Shown here: piece by piece, positions 12,013-24,899 of the stretch
How the letters are laid out: each line of letters starts with the position of its first letter
Position numbering within the stretch: the first letter of the stretch is position 1
Source of the DNA: Takakia lepidozioides
Lineage: Eukaryota > Streptophyta > Takakiopsida > Takakiales > Takakiaceae
Assembly (NCBI GenBank): GCA_030704615.1
Contig: CM060733.1
Location: forward strand, 23,126,001-23,190,000
Reading direction: 5' to 3'
DNA length: 64,000 nt
Made by a program: the position numbers and the translations under genes
Notes under the pieces: model-generated
Seen by the model: only the letters and a program-made list of their open reading frames with translations
The model's database searches: none
What the model was told of the DNA's origin: nothing

Positions 12013-13967
12013 TCACAAAAGATCTGCAACATTTGAAGGCAGCTCCTCGATTACGGTATTGTAGAACCTCTGGATGTCTTGGAGCATGCGCTCATCATCC
12101 TTTGTGACAAAATTGATGGCCACACCCTTGCGCCCAAAACGCCCACTGCGGCCAATACGGTGGAGATAGTTCTCGGGCTGGGTGGGCAGGTCATAGTTAA
12201 TGACCAGGGACACCTGCTGGACATCAATACCGCGTGCCAGCAGATCAGTGGTAATGAGGACTCGGGAGGATCCGGATCGGAACTCGCGCATGATGATGTC
12301 ACGGGTGTTCTGGTCCATATCTCCATGTGTGGCTGAGACAGTGTGGTCACGAGCTGCACTTAACACAAAAACAGAAAGTGAGCACTTCATAAACGATTAT
12401 ATGTCTAGCTCTGTGCTGTAAATCATCTGCAACTAAAACATTGGTGAAGGAGTGTTCTCTTGGAAGCCTCTAGAAACGACAATCGATATGTAAAGATCAA
12501 CGTACCACGCATCTTATCAGTAAGCCAGTCCACTTTCCGGCGGGTGTTGATGAAGATAACACTCTGGGTAATTGCCAGCGTCTCATACAAATCACACAAA
12601 GTGTCAAGCTTCCATTCCTCACGGTCCACATTGACATAGAACTGCTTGATACCCTCAAGGGTGAGCTCATCCCTTTTCACCAAGATCTTCACTGGCTTGT
12701 TCATGAATTTTCTGGTGATCTCCAGGGCTTCTGGTGGCATTGTAGCCGAGAACACACCCACTTGCAGCTTTTGGGGAAGAAGCTGGAAGATGTCATAAAT
12801 CTGCAGAGAACTCAAAGAGGCACATAGATATACTTGCTAGTGAGCCGCACTGAATATGACATACTCAAAAGAACTGGCTAGGCTAAGCAATGAACAGTCG
12901 CTAATATTAGAATCAGTTCAAAGACAGGCCTCTTACTGTTTGAGGTCACAAAAACGCCTCGAAGGAGAAGAGAAAAAGAAGACGTACTAACCTGATCCTT
13001 GAATCCGCGAGAGAGCATCTCATCAGCTTCATCCAGCACAAAGCACTTGATCGCATCAGCCCGAAGGGCATTCCGACGCAACATATCATACACACGTCCG
13101 GGGGTTCCCACCACAACGTGAACCCCACTTTGCAGTATTCTTTGATCCTCGCGAACACTGGTCCCTCCAACACAGGCATGCACCTTGACTTGGAGGTAAT
13201 CACCAAGTGCGCGCATCACCTTCTCAATCTGCTGGGCAAGCTCACGAGTGGGAGCCAATACAAGTGCCTGGCACTCCAATAGTTGGTAGTCCAATTGCTG
13301 AAGAATACCAGAACAGAAAGTAGCTGTCTTTCCTGTCCCGGACTGAGCTTGCTGAATGACATCGAGGCCCTTGGTAAAGGGCACAATACCACGTTGCTGA
13401 ATGGCTGAAGGCTTCTCAAAACCTGTCCCAACATGTCATGCTGGATTAGTAACTACGCTCACCGCTTATATTACATGGATTCCATGCAAAATTACACTAA
13501 AAAATCAGGACTACACATCTGCTCCCGCACAATAGACGTTAGCAGAACATGAACATAACAACAGAGACAACCTTACCGTAAGCATAAATGCCCCTCAGCA
13601 AATTCTCATGAAGGCCCATAGCATCAAAGGTTTCATGGACCTCCTCCCATGTAGAAATGAAATCATCGCCCTCTCCGCTCAAGCTGCAGAAGACACAACA
13701 GAAACAAAAGCTCATGTCACCTCCAGAAACCATGCGGCCTACCACCAGACACTGCACTCTTGGACGGCTGACAACTCCAGCCTATCTTTCCATAAAAGAG
13801 GAACCAGGATAAGCACTTGCAAAACCTATGTCATAAACGAAAGCAGGAGAACACAGGCACGTCTACTTCAAGTGTGCAAGACAGGTGTGGTTTTCTTACA
13901 TGGACTCCATCTTGGCGTCATACTGGCGAGCGTCAAACTGAGAACCTTCGGGTGCAGATCCTGCCAT
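12013..13967 (-). CDS. EIF4A: Eukaryotic initiation factor 4A, DEAD-box RNA helicase (complete, 5 coding exons)
   Basis: ATP-dependent RNA helicase of the cap-binding complex eIF4F; it unwinds mRNA leaders in the cytosol. The exons on - are 13900-13967, 13577-13683, 12992-13422, 12506-12800 and 12013-12353. Together they give 1242 nt, or 413 residues, exactly the usual plant eIF4A length. Every border is GT-AG and every join keeps phase. Motifs in order: Q-motif ([13 protein letters not shown]), I AQSGTGKT, Ia [59 protein letters not shown]. The protein begins [20 protein letters not shown]. The leader just before the ATG (GTTTCAG at about 13985) looks like the end of a 5'-UTR intron, common in this family. 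No defects were seen. Confidence 0.97.
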
Positions 13968-14414
13968 ACTATTTCAATAACTGAAACCCCCACCAAATGC
14001 AGTCCAAAGAACGTTAGATGCTACCAAACACAAGCACACCCCAAGCAAGATACAAAGCCCAGATGAGACGTCCTCCCCACCTCTTGTTAGCTGAAAGCGC
14101 GAGAGAGAGACCGCCGTGACCTAGAAGCGAGGATGCGAGACAGATAAGCAGCGGAGCAGCGCTACCGCCCCTGTGTGAAAGAAAGCAGCCTCCTGCCCCC
14201 ACCCCTATACCGCACCCCCCTCCCCCTCCATCCCACCGTTCTTTCACCTCGCGCATCGGACGGACACCAGCATGCAAAATTAGGGCTCTTTCCTATTTCC
14301 GTCCGCTCGTACCTGGATGTAACACATCTTTTTGGCTGCCAACCACATTCATCCCCCATAATTAAGCAAAAGTATTTCCAAAAACAAAACAACACAAAAC
14401 CCACTCCTTTAAAC

Positions 14415-14645
14415 TTTTCTTTTTTTTAAAAGGAAAAAAAGCCCAATTTTCAGGCCCTTGAGGAGGGGGGAAAATATTAACCCGCTTTCATTTTTGGGCC
14501 ATGAGACACACAGGACGGACAACGCCAGCGAAGTACCACACGAAGGGCAGGGCAGCGGGTTTGAACCCCGATTCACCAGGGTGACACGTACGTGCACTTC
14601 TACCAAAGCCCGTTTCCTCAGAAAAGCGAAAAGCGATAATCCCTC
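14415..14645 (-). mobile_element. tRNA-derived SINE, copy A
   Basis: On -, a pol III box A match (TGGTAGAAGTG) is followed by a box B match (GGTTCAAACCC), as in tRNA-derived SINE heads. The body ends CTCCTCAAGGGCCTGA, then TTTCCTTTTAAAAAAAAG as an A-rich tail near 14420. The 3' part matches the SINE at 62.6-62.8 kb (shared CTCCTC, TCAAGGGGCCTGA and CCTTTTAAAA blocks), so it is a dispersed family. The limits are approximate and I found no clear target duplication. Confidence 0.6.
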
Positions 14646-15771
14646 CCATTCTTCCTTGCAGGTACGAACCTCTTTTTGAAGGTGGGGCATATAAGTTTTC
14701 CAACTAGGGGTTGAGACTTGACCCTATGTTTGTGAGTGCCTTGAACGCATGCTTGCCCATAGTGATAGCGAAAATATAGAAATGTCTATTTAAAACAAGG
14801 ATTTGTTTTCCCGTAAAAAAAAAAAGGAATAAGAAAGGGACCGTCCCTCACTGTCCCTCGCTGCCTTTTTCTGACATGTGTAGCTCGAGAACATTGGGGT
14901 TGGTGTGTATGTATGCACGACATTCGCGATGGCTTTACCCTAATTTTGATACAAGAAGAGATCGCCGTCAAGCTGCGTGTGTAAGAGAATGCAGGTCTAC
15001 CATGTGGGACGGCAACCTTCGTCCGCTTCTGCACAGGGCTGGGTCCACGTTGCTCACGTCTACCGTTTGGAGTCTCAAGGTGACCATTGCCTCCTAGTTT
15101 TACTTTAAGCTTGATGCAAGCCTCCATCTTAGGGCCCATTCCCATTGACCGAGTACGGAAATTCTGAGAAATACTGTAGAGGTGACCGTCCTGCTTGTTG
15201 CCCCACGCAATGCCGGTGGATTCTTGGACGTCCTTTCAACTGATGCTCAAGGAGGTCCCACCACGATTTCACTAGTTTGTCAAAGGCATTCACTTTCAGG
15301 AGTGACAGTCATTCCACTCTGAAGTTTGCTCATTCACCATGTCATGAATCCAGCCTTTGGCAGAAGGACCTTTGATATTATATGGAGTTCTCTGTAAGCA
15401 CATGCAAAACTAACTACAAATCTATTTTACTGTGCACTCCTCATGAGTTTAGTCCACACACCTCCCTCCACCTCAAAAAATAGGACAAGAGATAGAGAGG
15501 AGTGGTAGTGTTTCAAGTCACACGTATGGGTAGATGTTGATTGTAGGCAGCATTGGCACTCTCAATTGCCCATATCAAGAAGGTAACTAGAACACAAACC
15601 CTCTATCACTTTCTTTCATACAATGTACTCATAAGACATGGTTGCCGTAGCCTTGTGGCTACTTCCTTTGATACAATTAAAGAGTTCCTCAAATGCTATT
15701 GCTCAGTATGACCAAAAAGTGCCCACATATCCGGACCAGCAGCACAAACTGTGTGGAGGCCTGAAAGCAAC

Positions 15772-17231
<1,460 letters not shown>

Positions 17232-17299
17232 GGTGCTTAGCTTCCGGTGGAGAACACAAAGACGGCTGAAGGAGAGAGAGAAGAACTTACGGTTTCGTA

Positions 17300-19984
17300 A
17301 CGTGCGTGGATGTCGCTCCATTAACGAAGATGGACGTTCACGGCTGAATTGGGTGGACGTCCGCGCATGGACGGAGTCGTGGTAGGACAAACGTGCCTCG
17401 TCGGATAAATACGGACGGCAGTGTCCTCTGACGGATGACCGAGAGAATGTCTGACAACCTCCGTGGTTAGATCTGACCCGGGTTGGTAAACCCGCAACTT
17501 GGGAACAGTCGTGTTGTGTGTGGATGATGTTCCCAACGAATTCGTCTTTTGTGTTCCCGTAAGATTCTCGATAGCGTAGAATGGGGATGGGGACCCGATT
17601 GCTTGCAGTCCGAGGTTGCGAGCTTGCCTTTCTTGCAACCGGGGCAGATGTCTGAGCGCGATTGTTTGATGCTGATTGTGGGATGAGTGTCTCGGATCGC
17701 TGTGTTCATGCAAGCCTTGTAGGGGTTCACTCATGGGTATGGATTCTCTCTCTCACTCTCTTTCTCAAGTTGATATGAGACGAGGATAATAGTCATGAGG
17801 TTGTCTCAGTGATATGAGACGAGGATAATAGTCATGAGGTTGTCTCAGCAAGGGGCTGTGTTTCTGTCTTCTTTCATTCGGAAAATTGTGTGTTTCGGTG
17901 GATTAATCCTTGTGGATTAGTGAATGGCTTGTCCCCCATTTTTCTGAGGAGGCCTTGCCGCGATGGTCACTGAATCTTTTTCTTTTTGGGTATCGGGAGT
18001 GAAAAGCAGTCTTGACGTTACTGCCAGCTCCAATTTTTAGCGTCGTACAATGAGATCGGGAAGGGGGAGGTGCTCAAAAGAATCTTTAGTCTGGAGTAGT
18101 TTGACCACGAGAAATTCTGCCACTATAGTTAGAGAGGGGGATGCGGAAGGCATTGTGGTCTCTCTCTTATGCTAATGAGTATTGTAGAGTAAGAGTTTGT
18201 GGTTGTCCAGAAAATTCAGAGGAGGCTTTTTGTTATGTTTGGCTGAACAGGCTAGAGTTGGTCACTTACAGCTGAGACTACTTGGCTGTTGGCTCTTCTC
18301 GGAAATGACGCAAGCTGTGCCCAGGCTCCTGTCCTTACACGGGAACTCTTTTGCAAATCAAGGCAAATCTGAGACGGACGGAACCCTTAACCCTAGTTGT
18401 TCCAGCAGTGACAAGGACCCGCTGGACAGACCAATGGCGGGTCAAAATTAACATAAGAGGGAGTCAGAGTTTTCACACCCATGGGCAAATGCAAAAGGAA
18501 TTTTGTAGCGCAAAGGTGAATGCTGGGAAGGCAATGGACAGTTTATTTGTAGTAAGTGACATGGGAGCAAAAGCACCTTTATGTGTCTTTTAAAGTTTTG
18601 GGAGGAATGTTTCTGTTGCTGTGGTTTGAGAAAGAGACTATCTGGTACAAATTGTTCATGGTTGGACGATGAGCTAGTAGAAGTTGACTCGTGTAAGAAT
18701 GACAGACACTAACAGCTTGCAACGAAAACTGATGATTTTGATTGCACGCTTTTTTCAGGTCCCTTGGACCAATGATTGAGTTGCTCTTTTGGACAACATA
18801 CAGTCGCAGGATGCAATGGATGTACAGTGTTCGAGTGGGGACAATGAATCTGGAAATATCTTTGGTGCAAGGCAAGAATGTAACGGCTTTCATGGCATCT
18901 CACTAACCGTCCAAGTCATGGAGGTCTGAGATAGAGACTGAACTGGGCAAGGGAAGTGGCGGCAGATTTGTGTTGTACATGAGTTCTAGTACCTAGAGAG
19001 TTTTGTGTAACTTAGACACACGCCAAGCTAAGTTACTGGTTTGTATTTCTATCTGATCAAAGCAGATTTCTGGCTTGCCATAGCCTGTGACTAAAGCTCT
19101 TACAAAGATATTATTGTTGTCAGGCCAAGTTCTAGTTGCATAGAAAAGAAGATAGGCAAAAGTGATCTCAAATGGTTATAAATTCTGCTTACTCCAGAAG
19201 AAATCTGGAAAATGACATTCCTGGCCTGAGCAATGGTAAACTGTTATTAGTAATTTACAGATTCAAAACCTTCTCTTCTGTTTATAGATCTTGAATAATA
19301 TTCGAACCAATTCTGAAGTGTTCTTCTAAAGTAAGGCTGCTTGACGTACAAATCTGACATAGATTAGAGACCAGAGAAGGACAGAGAAGTGGGTGAGTGA
19401 GAAGGGATGGCTGCCTCCAGCACAAATTCCTGGCTCCCCACCAGACTACTATCACCACATGGTGTGCAGCAGCAGGGTTCTTCACACTCCCTCTATCATG
19501 CATCTGACTTGCCGATCCAGATGTCCTGCTCACATTTGAGCCAACCACAACACGCGGACGTAGGGCAGGGTGTCCATAGGTGTGAGCCATACTGCCAGCC
19601 CCTTCACCTCCCGCTGCTTCACCAACCCGACCAGGGTGACTTTCAGCTGTCAGGAATTGGTCAAGAGTCAATACAACCGTCAAATGGATTACCAGCGTCC
19701 AGGTGTGCACTGTGATGTTCTTCATGCTTTTTGAAGTGTTGTTGTCCCGATGTAAAAGATGGCAGCATTTCTCTGAGCTAGGATCCTTTCTTCTACCTCT
19801 TAGCACCAACTTGAGAATCTTTGCTGGAGTGTGGTGAACATTGGAGTAATCTCTCTTCAGTGTTCGCCCCACAGGCACATACAAATCACCAATGTAGGAA
19901 GTGTTGGAGGCTGGGTTCCTTAAGGTCCCAGTTTGTTGAAATTCTGCTGAATCAGTTGTCTTGGTGGCAGTGGCTGTGTCTCAG
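17300..19984. other. Promoter side of eL37 and 5' flank of the bHLH gene; no gene supported
   Basis: Apart from the 39-bp tandem duplication at 17771-17848, no structure was recognised. The ORFs at 17321-17734 and 19282-19884 lack domains and have unnatural composition. A first non-homologous exon and 5' UTR of the bHLH gene should lie here, but I could not identify its start codon. Confidence 0.4.
17771..17848. repeat. 39-bp direct tandem repeat, two identical units
   Basis: The unit begins TGATATGAGACGAGGATAAT and ends GAGGTTGTCTCAG. Copies are at 17771-17809 and 17810-17848 with no mismatch seen. Within each unit TGAGACGA and the later TGTCTCA can pair, so a unit can form a small hairpin. 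Confidence 0.9.
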
Positions 19985-22513
19985 GAGGTGTGGAAAATGG
20001 TGATCCAGCTTCAGTGAGAAAGGTCCACAAGGCTGACCGTGAAAAGCTGAGAAGAGATCGACTGAATGAACAGTTTGTGGAGTTGGCGGGTGTACTTAGT
20101 AAGTCGCAGGACTCCTGGAAAATAATCCTTTGAAAGGACAGAGCTGTGTGTTTGTATATGCATGAAAGGATCAGAGAGACTCTACTCTAGAGGCTCCCAA
20201 TTAAATCCAATTCAATTCAATCCCTGTTAAGGGTCCTGTGTTTGCGTCTGCTTCTACATGCCTGCTGGAATTCTGTACACAAAGTTTATATTAGATGAAT
20301 TTTTTTATCAATGCAAACACTGTCATCAGATCCAGATCGCCCAAAGAATGATAAGGCCACCATCCTTGGCGATGGTGTGCAAGCAGTGAAGGAGCTCCGT
20401 GCGGAAGTGAAGCGTTTGAAGTGCGAGCAGTCAACTCTCTTCGATGAGTCCCGCGATGTAAGTCAGCTTCTTCATGTTTGTTAAGTGCAGCCAGGGTATT
20501 GTCACTATGTATGGGGGAGGTTACAGTGGACTACATCATGCAGTCTTGGGAAGATGGCACTCTTTGGATTTCCTCTTTTCGCATGCTGCTTTCCGCCCAG
20601 GGGTAAGGGGTAAGGTGAGAGAGCATGTACTTGACGTTTGCCATAGGGTAATGTGAGAAGCAAGAGAGAGAGAGGGATGATCTTCGGTGTGTACCCATTG
20701 ACAAAGCCTAACTACAATGTACAGCTCGCTCAAGAGAAGACAGAGTTGCGGGAGGAGAAAGCAGCGTTGAAGACAGAGACAGAGCAGCTACAAAACCAGC
20801 TTCAACAACGATTGCATGGGATGCTACCATGGATGGCCATGGACCACTCTGTCATGATGGCCCCTACTCCCTACCCTTACACAGTGCATGTTCCTCAACC
20901 AGTGTCAGCTGTGCCTCCTGTCTCTGACACCCAGGAACCATCGACTGCAGGACAGATGCAGCAATCACCCCTTGCCCCTGCTCCGTTCCTATCTCTTGCC
21001 ACGCCAGGTGGTTTTATGCAACCGGCTTTACAAGCCTATGCTGTTTTTGGGAGCCGGCCTCCTGAAGGTGGGGCTACCTTTTTGTCATACCCCCACTACC
21101 CAGGTTCTATGGGGAACCACTCACATGTTGAAAGACCATATGCCCAGTATCCATCACCAGTTCAACCAATCCCGGGCTACCTCATGCAAACACAACCCCC
21201 TCCCCACCAAGGGGGTTCCATGTACAGTACCCCTGCTTATACAGCACCAGGCATGCCTCTCATGCTACCTGGGCAGTCAGGCAGCCAACAGATTCAACCA
21301 AGAGGTCACCCACTTCTTCCCTATCCTCAGTATGCTGGGGCCAGCTTGCAACACGCATATGTCTCTCATTCGTCCTCCGGTGCACCAGCTACATCCCCAG
21401 AAGTGCAAACAGTGGAAACCAACTTACAGTTACAAATGCCTGGGGGCCCTCCTTCCAGCTGTGCAGCCCAGCATCAGGCTCAGAGCAGTGCTCTGTCCAA
21501 CAGGGGAGCTGGAAAGTCAAAGGTAACCCAATTTGCAGAGTTGTACCTTAAGCTCATTACAAGAAGATACGAATTTTATCACATGCATGTGTTTATGAGC
21601 ATGCTTGTGAATGATATCCACAGTCAGTGATAGGAGTTGTGGCATGCTGACTGATGGTCTGATAGTTAGTGGGTGACCGTCATAATCTTATGACCCGACT
21701 ATTCAGTTATCTTTCAAATCTCATGGTTCCTCTTTCAAAATCAGAAAACAAAATCAGGAAACAGAGATCTCCATACTTATTTGTAAGATAAAGTAAAGCA
21801 AATAACTGGTCGTAATTGTAACCTCACAACGGTCAGCAGATCTAAGTATGGATTGTACCACTCTTCAAGATTTCTCACTCAAGTCCCTCCTTCCGCAGAG
21901 AGTTGTTCCATTTGGGATTAGTGAGCCTCAATGTGTTAGACAAGTTTGTGATCAAAATGTCAGTTTCCAGAGGACTCTTTGAACAATAGTCAAGCAAGTG
22001 AATCTTAAATTGTATGACTACTATCAGGTTTGTCGTAATCTAGAATGGTGCTCTTGAGTTGCCATATTGGCATCACCTATTTCAGTGGATGGCGTGCCTT
22101 TAACAGGCGTGGAACTTCTATTTGGTAGAACACTAGCTTGGAAGGAGCTTGGGAGTATTTTGGGCCACAACGTTTTTGTGTCAGTTAATTGTCCTGTTAG
22201 GGAAATTCATTTACATGTGCGGAGTTCAAATGTTACTTTTGTAGTTGAAGTTGGAGCCCCAAAATCTTACATTCTTTGCTTACACGTGGATGTCACTGAC
22301 TTGGTTGACCCAAGTTTGGTACATGTAGATAATTGTGGTATGGTTGTTTCTGTTCAGGATACAAGCTCAGATTCAACAGACCTAGGAATGAAAAGCGAGA
22401 CTGATGCGTCTGGACAGGCAAAGCCTACAACTGGAGCTGGGGATTCCATCTCTGCTTTATCGCTTTCTTCAACTTCTCTTTCCCCAGAAGGTCCTAATAA
22501 TGCACTCACGTAG
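19985..22513 (+). CDS. bHLH121: bHLH transcription factor, bHLH121/URI-like (first exon not found)
   Basis: A nuclear basic helix-loop-helix regulator; in Arabidopsis bHLH121 works with subgroup IVc bHLH proteins to start the iron-deficiency response. The exons are 19985-20098 (KVHKADREKLRRDRLNEQFV: basic region and helix 1), 20330-20457 (NPDRPKNDKATILGDGVQAV, then ELRAEVKRLK: loop, helix 2, zipper), 20725-21522 (AQEKTELREEKAALKTE coiled coil, then PWMAMDHSVMMAPTPYPYTV and a long Pro/Gln/Tyr-rich region) and 22358-22513 (DTSSDSTDLGMKSETDASGQ to the stop). The basic region has the R-E-K-x-R-R-x-R pattern. The third exon is much longer than in Arabidopsis because of the low-complexity P/Q/Y stretch. 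The upstream acceptor at 19984 is in phase, but the initiator exon lies further 5' and was not identified. Confidence 0.88.
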
Positions 22514-22665
22514 ACCATTGTTTCAAGAAGAGACAGGATTAAGGGATCAATCTTTGGGCTTGCTACAGCATGATTGATCATGGCCCGTAAGCAAACAATC
22601 GTTTGGATTGGGTGATCAGGGTGAGGGAACTAAGTATACGCTATGGGTGTGTGAGAGAGCGAGAG

Positions 22666-22935
22666 AGAATGTACTCATACGACGTTGTTTGCCGTAGCCT
22701 TATGGCCATAGACCCTGCACCCAGTTTGGGGGAAACAAGAGGGAACATATACTACCTTTGTGAGGGCTCCCTCCGGTGGTGGGACTTACCTGTATAAACA
22801 ATTAGTTCGGACTCTCCAAATATCCTCCAGAAAGCCCTTCACACAAGCTTTGTGTGAGCTGCCCAGCAACTAGACCCCAACAGGGCCAGCGCGATCGGCC
22901 TCGAGATTTTCGAAGTTGGTGAACAGAGGTGCGTG
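22666..22935. repeat. Interspersed repeat R1, copy 1 (unclassified, SINE-like)
   Basis: Shares with 25915-26205 the blocks GTACTCATA, GCCTTATGGCCATAGACC, CACCCAGTTTGGG, GGCTCCCTCCGGTGG and GGACTTACCTGTATAA, then CCAGAAAGCCCTTCACACAA, AGACCCCAACAGGGCCAG and GAACAGAGGTGC. A GA-rich run flanks its left end, and a further short fragment (ATGTACTCATAAGACATTG) follows at about 22942. No protein is encoded. The compact size, sharp ends and microsatellite edge suggest a SINE read from -, but no convincing A/B boxes were found. Confidence 0.65.
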
Positions 22936-23987
22936 AGAGAATGTACTCATAAGACATTGATGTGGGTGAGAGAGAGGGAGAGAGAGAGAGTAGAGGAAGA
23001 CAGAAGCAGAAGGAAAGATATTGTGTAATCAACTCTTTCAAGGGCAGAAAATCACACATGGGAGTTATATAGATTGGGGGAGGACTTTAAGCAGGTCTGA
23101 ACTTCCAGTATGATGGTATGAATGAGCCTGTTGTGAATGTGGACTGGGTGTATTCCACTTTTACCTCATGTTGGCACTACCATGCACGATTGATATCCGT
23201 TTCTAAGTTTGTCATGCTGCAGTGCTCGCAGGTAGAAAATAGGTAGAAGTAGGTTTGTGCAAGTTTGTTTCTGAGGTTTGTTTCTGAGCTCTGACCATAT
23301 TTTACTGCTGCTTGGGCTCAGGTGTGAGAACATTAGGGGACTGCTGCCAAACACTCAGGACTCGCATGACCCAACTTTGAGACCTCCTGCTGTATAGCAC
23401 ATTGGTTTAATAAGGGCCAAAAGGATTCCATTTACGTTGACTTTACCTTCCTTTTCTTGTCATTAGAATATATGGTTACCAGGAGGTGTGTCATTTTATT
23501 TTGATTTGCAGTCTTCCATACCTTGGCTTGCTTGGAGACCGGTAGAGGCATGGGTGAATTTTCTTAGCTTAAATAGAGACCCCTTACAATTTACTGTTAC
23601 ATTCTCAAGGTCTTGCCTTACCCCTGTAAGGTAATAGGTTTGTCGGAAAGTTTGCCGTAATGTTCTGTCAAAGATAAACTGGAGCGAAAATTTTCACGCA
23701 GGTATTTACGCAGTGGAGAGTTCCCTCCCTCAGAGCCGTCGACAATCTCGAGTCTGTGGCCTTAGGCTCCCGCCCTCATCCAGGGCCCTTGGTTTGTGGA
23801 AGACTAGCTGGAGGGAACCTTCCACTATACAAAAGACTCTGAAAGATCTGGGTTTCACACACAAGTGGGTAAGACCCTGCCACTGGCACCAGGAGGGTTA
23901 GAGCCCCGTGGCTACTGTGACCTCAAAGGACACATTTCAAAGGTTTACAGGGAAGTCAATGAACTTCTGAGATAGGCATTGACATAG

Positions 23988-24060
23988 ATTGTACTCATAA
24001 GACGTAGCCTTGTGGCCATTGACCCCGCGCCCAGTTTGAGCGGGAACAAAAGGGAGATAG
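23988..24060. repeat. Interspersed repeat R1, truncated copy
   Basis: Contains GTACTCATAAGACGTAGCC, TTGTGGCCATTGACCCCGCG and CCCAGTTTGAGCGGGAACAA, that is, the first quarter of the R1 consensus. A still shorter piece is at 15622-15660 (GTACTCATAAGACATGGTTG, CCGTAGCCTTGTGGC), which would put R1 in the eL37 3' flank as well. Confidence 0.6.
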
Positions 24061-24899
24061 GCATTGACATAGAGTGGCAGAAGATGAGGAAAGAACTGCA
24101 AGAAAAATTGTGCCATCAGGAGTCCTGCACCCTCACAACAGAAGTGTTCAAACCTCTCAAATTTGCAAAACCCCTGTGCTGGTCACAAAGCCCAAGCTGC
24201 AAAGAAGAGTACACTACCTCAGTTAACAGCATTGAAACTCACACACTCACAGTCAACAGGACCTGAACATATTTCAAGTGCTTGCGAAAAAGGGCTTGCA
24301 TTGGGCATTCAAGGGATAAATGGTTTTTGTCCCCTTCAACTAAGATAAAAGAAACCGGCTTGGCATCTATGCAACTCATGCATTGATTTATGGGTTGGCC
24401 CTCTTGTTTGTTCGGCCTTTCTAGTCTGTAAATGAAAGGGAAAGGGCCTCAATTGCAAGCCATTGCTCTCTTCTTCTCTGAGAAGAATAAAAGAAAAATG
24501 TACTCTGGATTCTGGACCCATACATGTAACATTTCTCTCAGCAAATGAAGACCAGAAATCCACCCACCATAGAAAGGGGGAGATTATAGGGAGGACAAAA
24601 CCAGTTTTTGAGGGCAGGTTTTCTTATGGAAATTCCTACAAGGCTGTTTTCCGTTCTGTTTTTGAGAGTCCTCCCCATATATCAAGAGAAGTTAACCTCT
24701 GGTTGGTGTCGTCTACCTATGGTTAGAGTTATAGTGGTCTGACCAAGGGATTGAAGAGGGTGCAGTAGAGGACCTCTGTTCTGTAGAGAGGATTAGAACT
24801 CGCAGGTGGGTTGCTCTGAAGGGGAGACTGAAGATTAAGCATACGTCACATTGAGCAGCAGAAGTGTGTGAAGAAGGGGAGGGAGGAGGGAGAGTTGAG

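Noticed and set aside
18197-18451. SSSDKDPLDRP as the C-terminus of a bHLH121-like protein
   Set aside because: It precedes the bHLH gene, is not framed by splice sites, and the true C-terminus is at 22358-22513.
19282-19884. 200-codon frame on - upstream of the bHLH gene
   Set aside because: No family pattern, odd composition, no exon signals. It overlaps the likely 5' region of the bHLH gene on the other strand.
22067-22513. 148-codon frame as a separate gene
   Set aside because: Only its last part (from 22358) is real: the final exon of the bHLH gene after an AG acceptor. The rest is intron.
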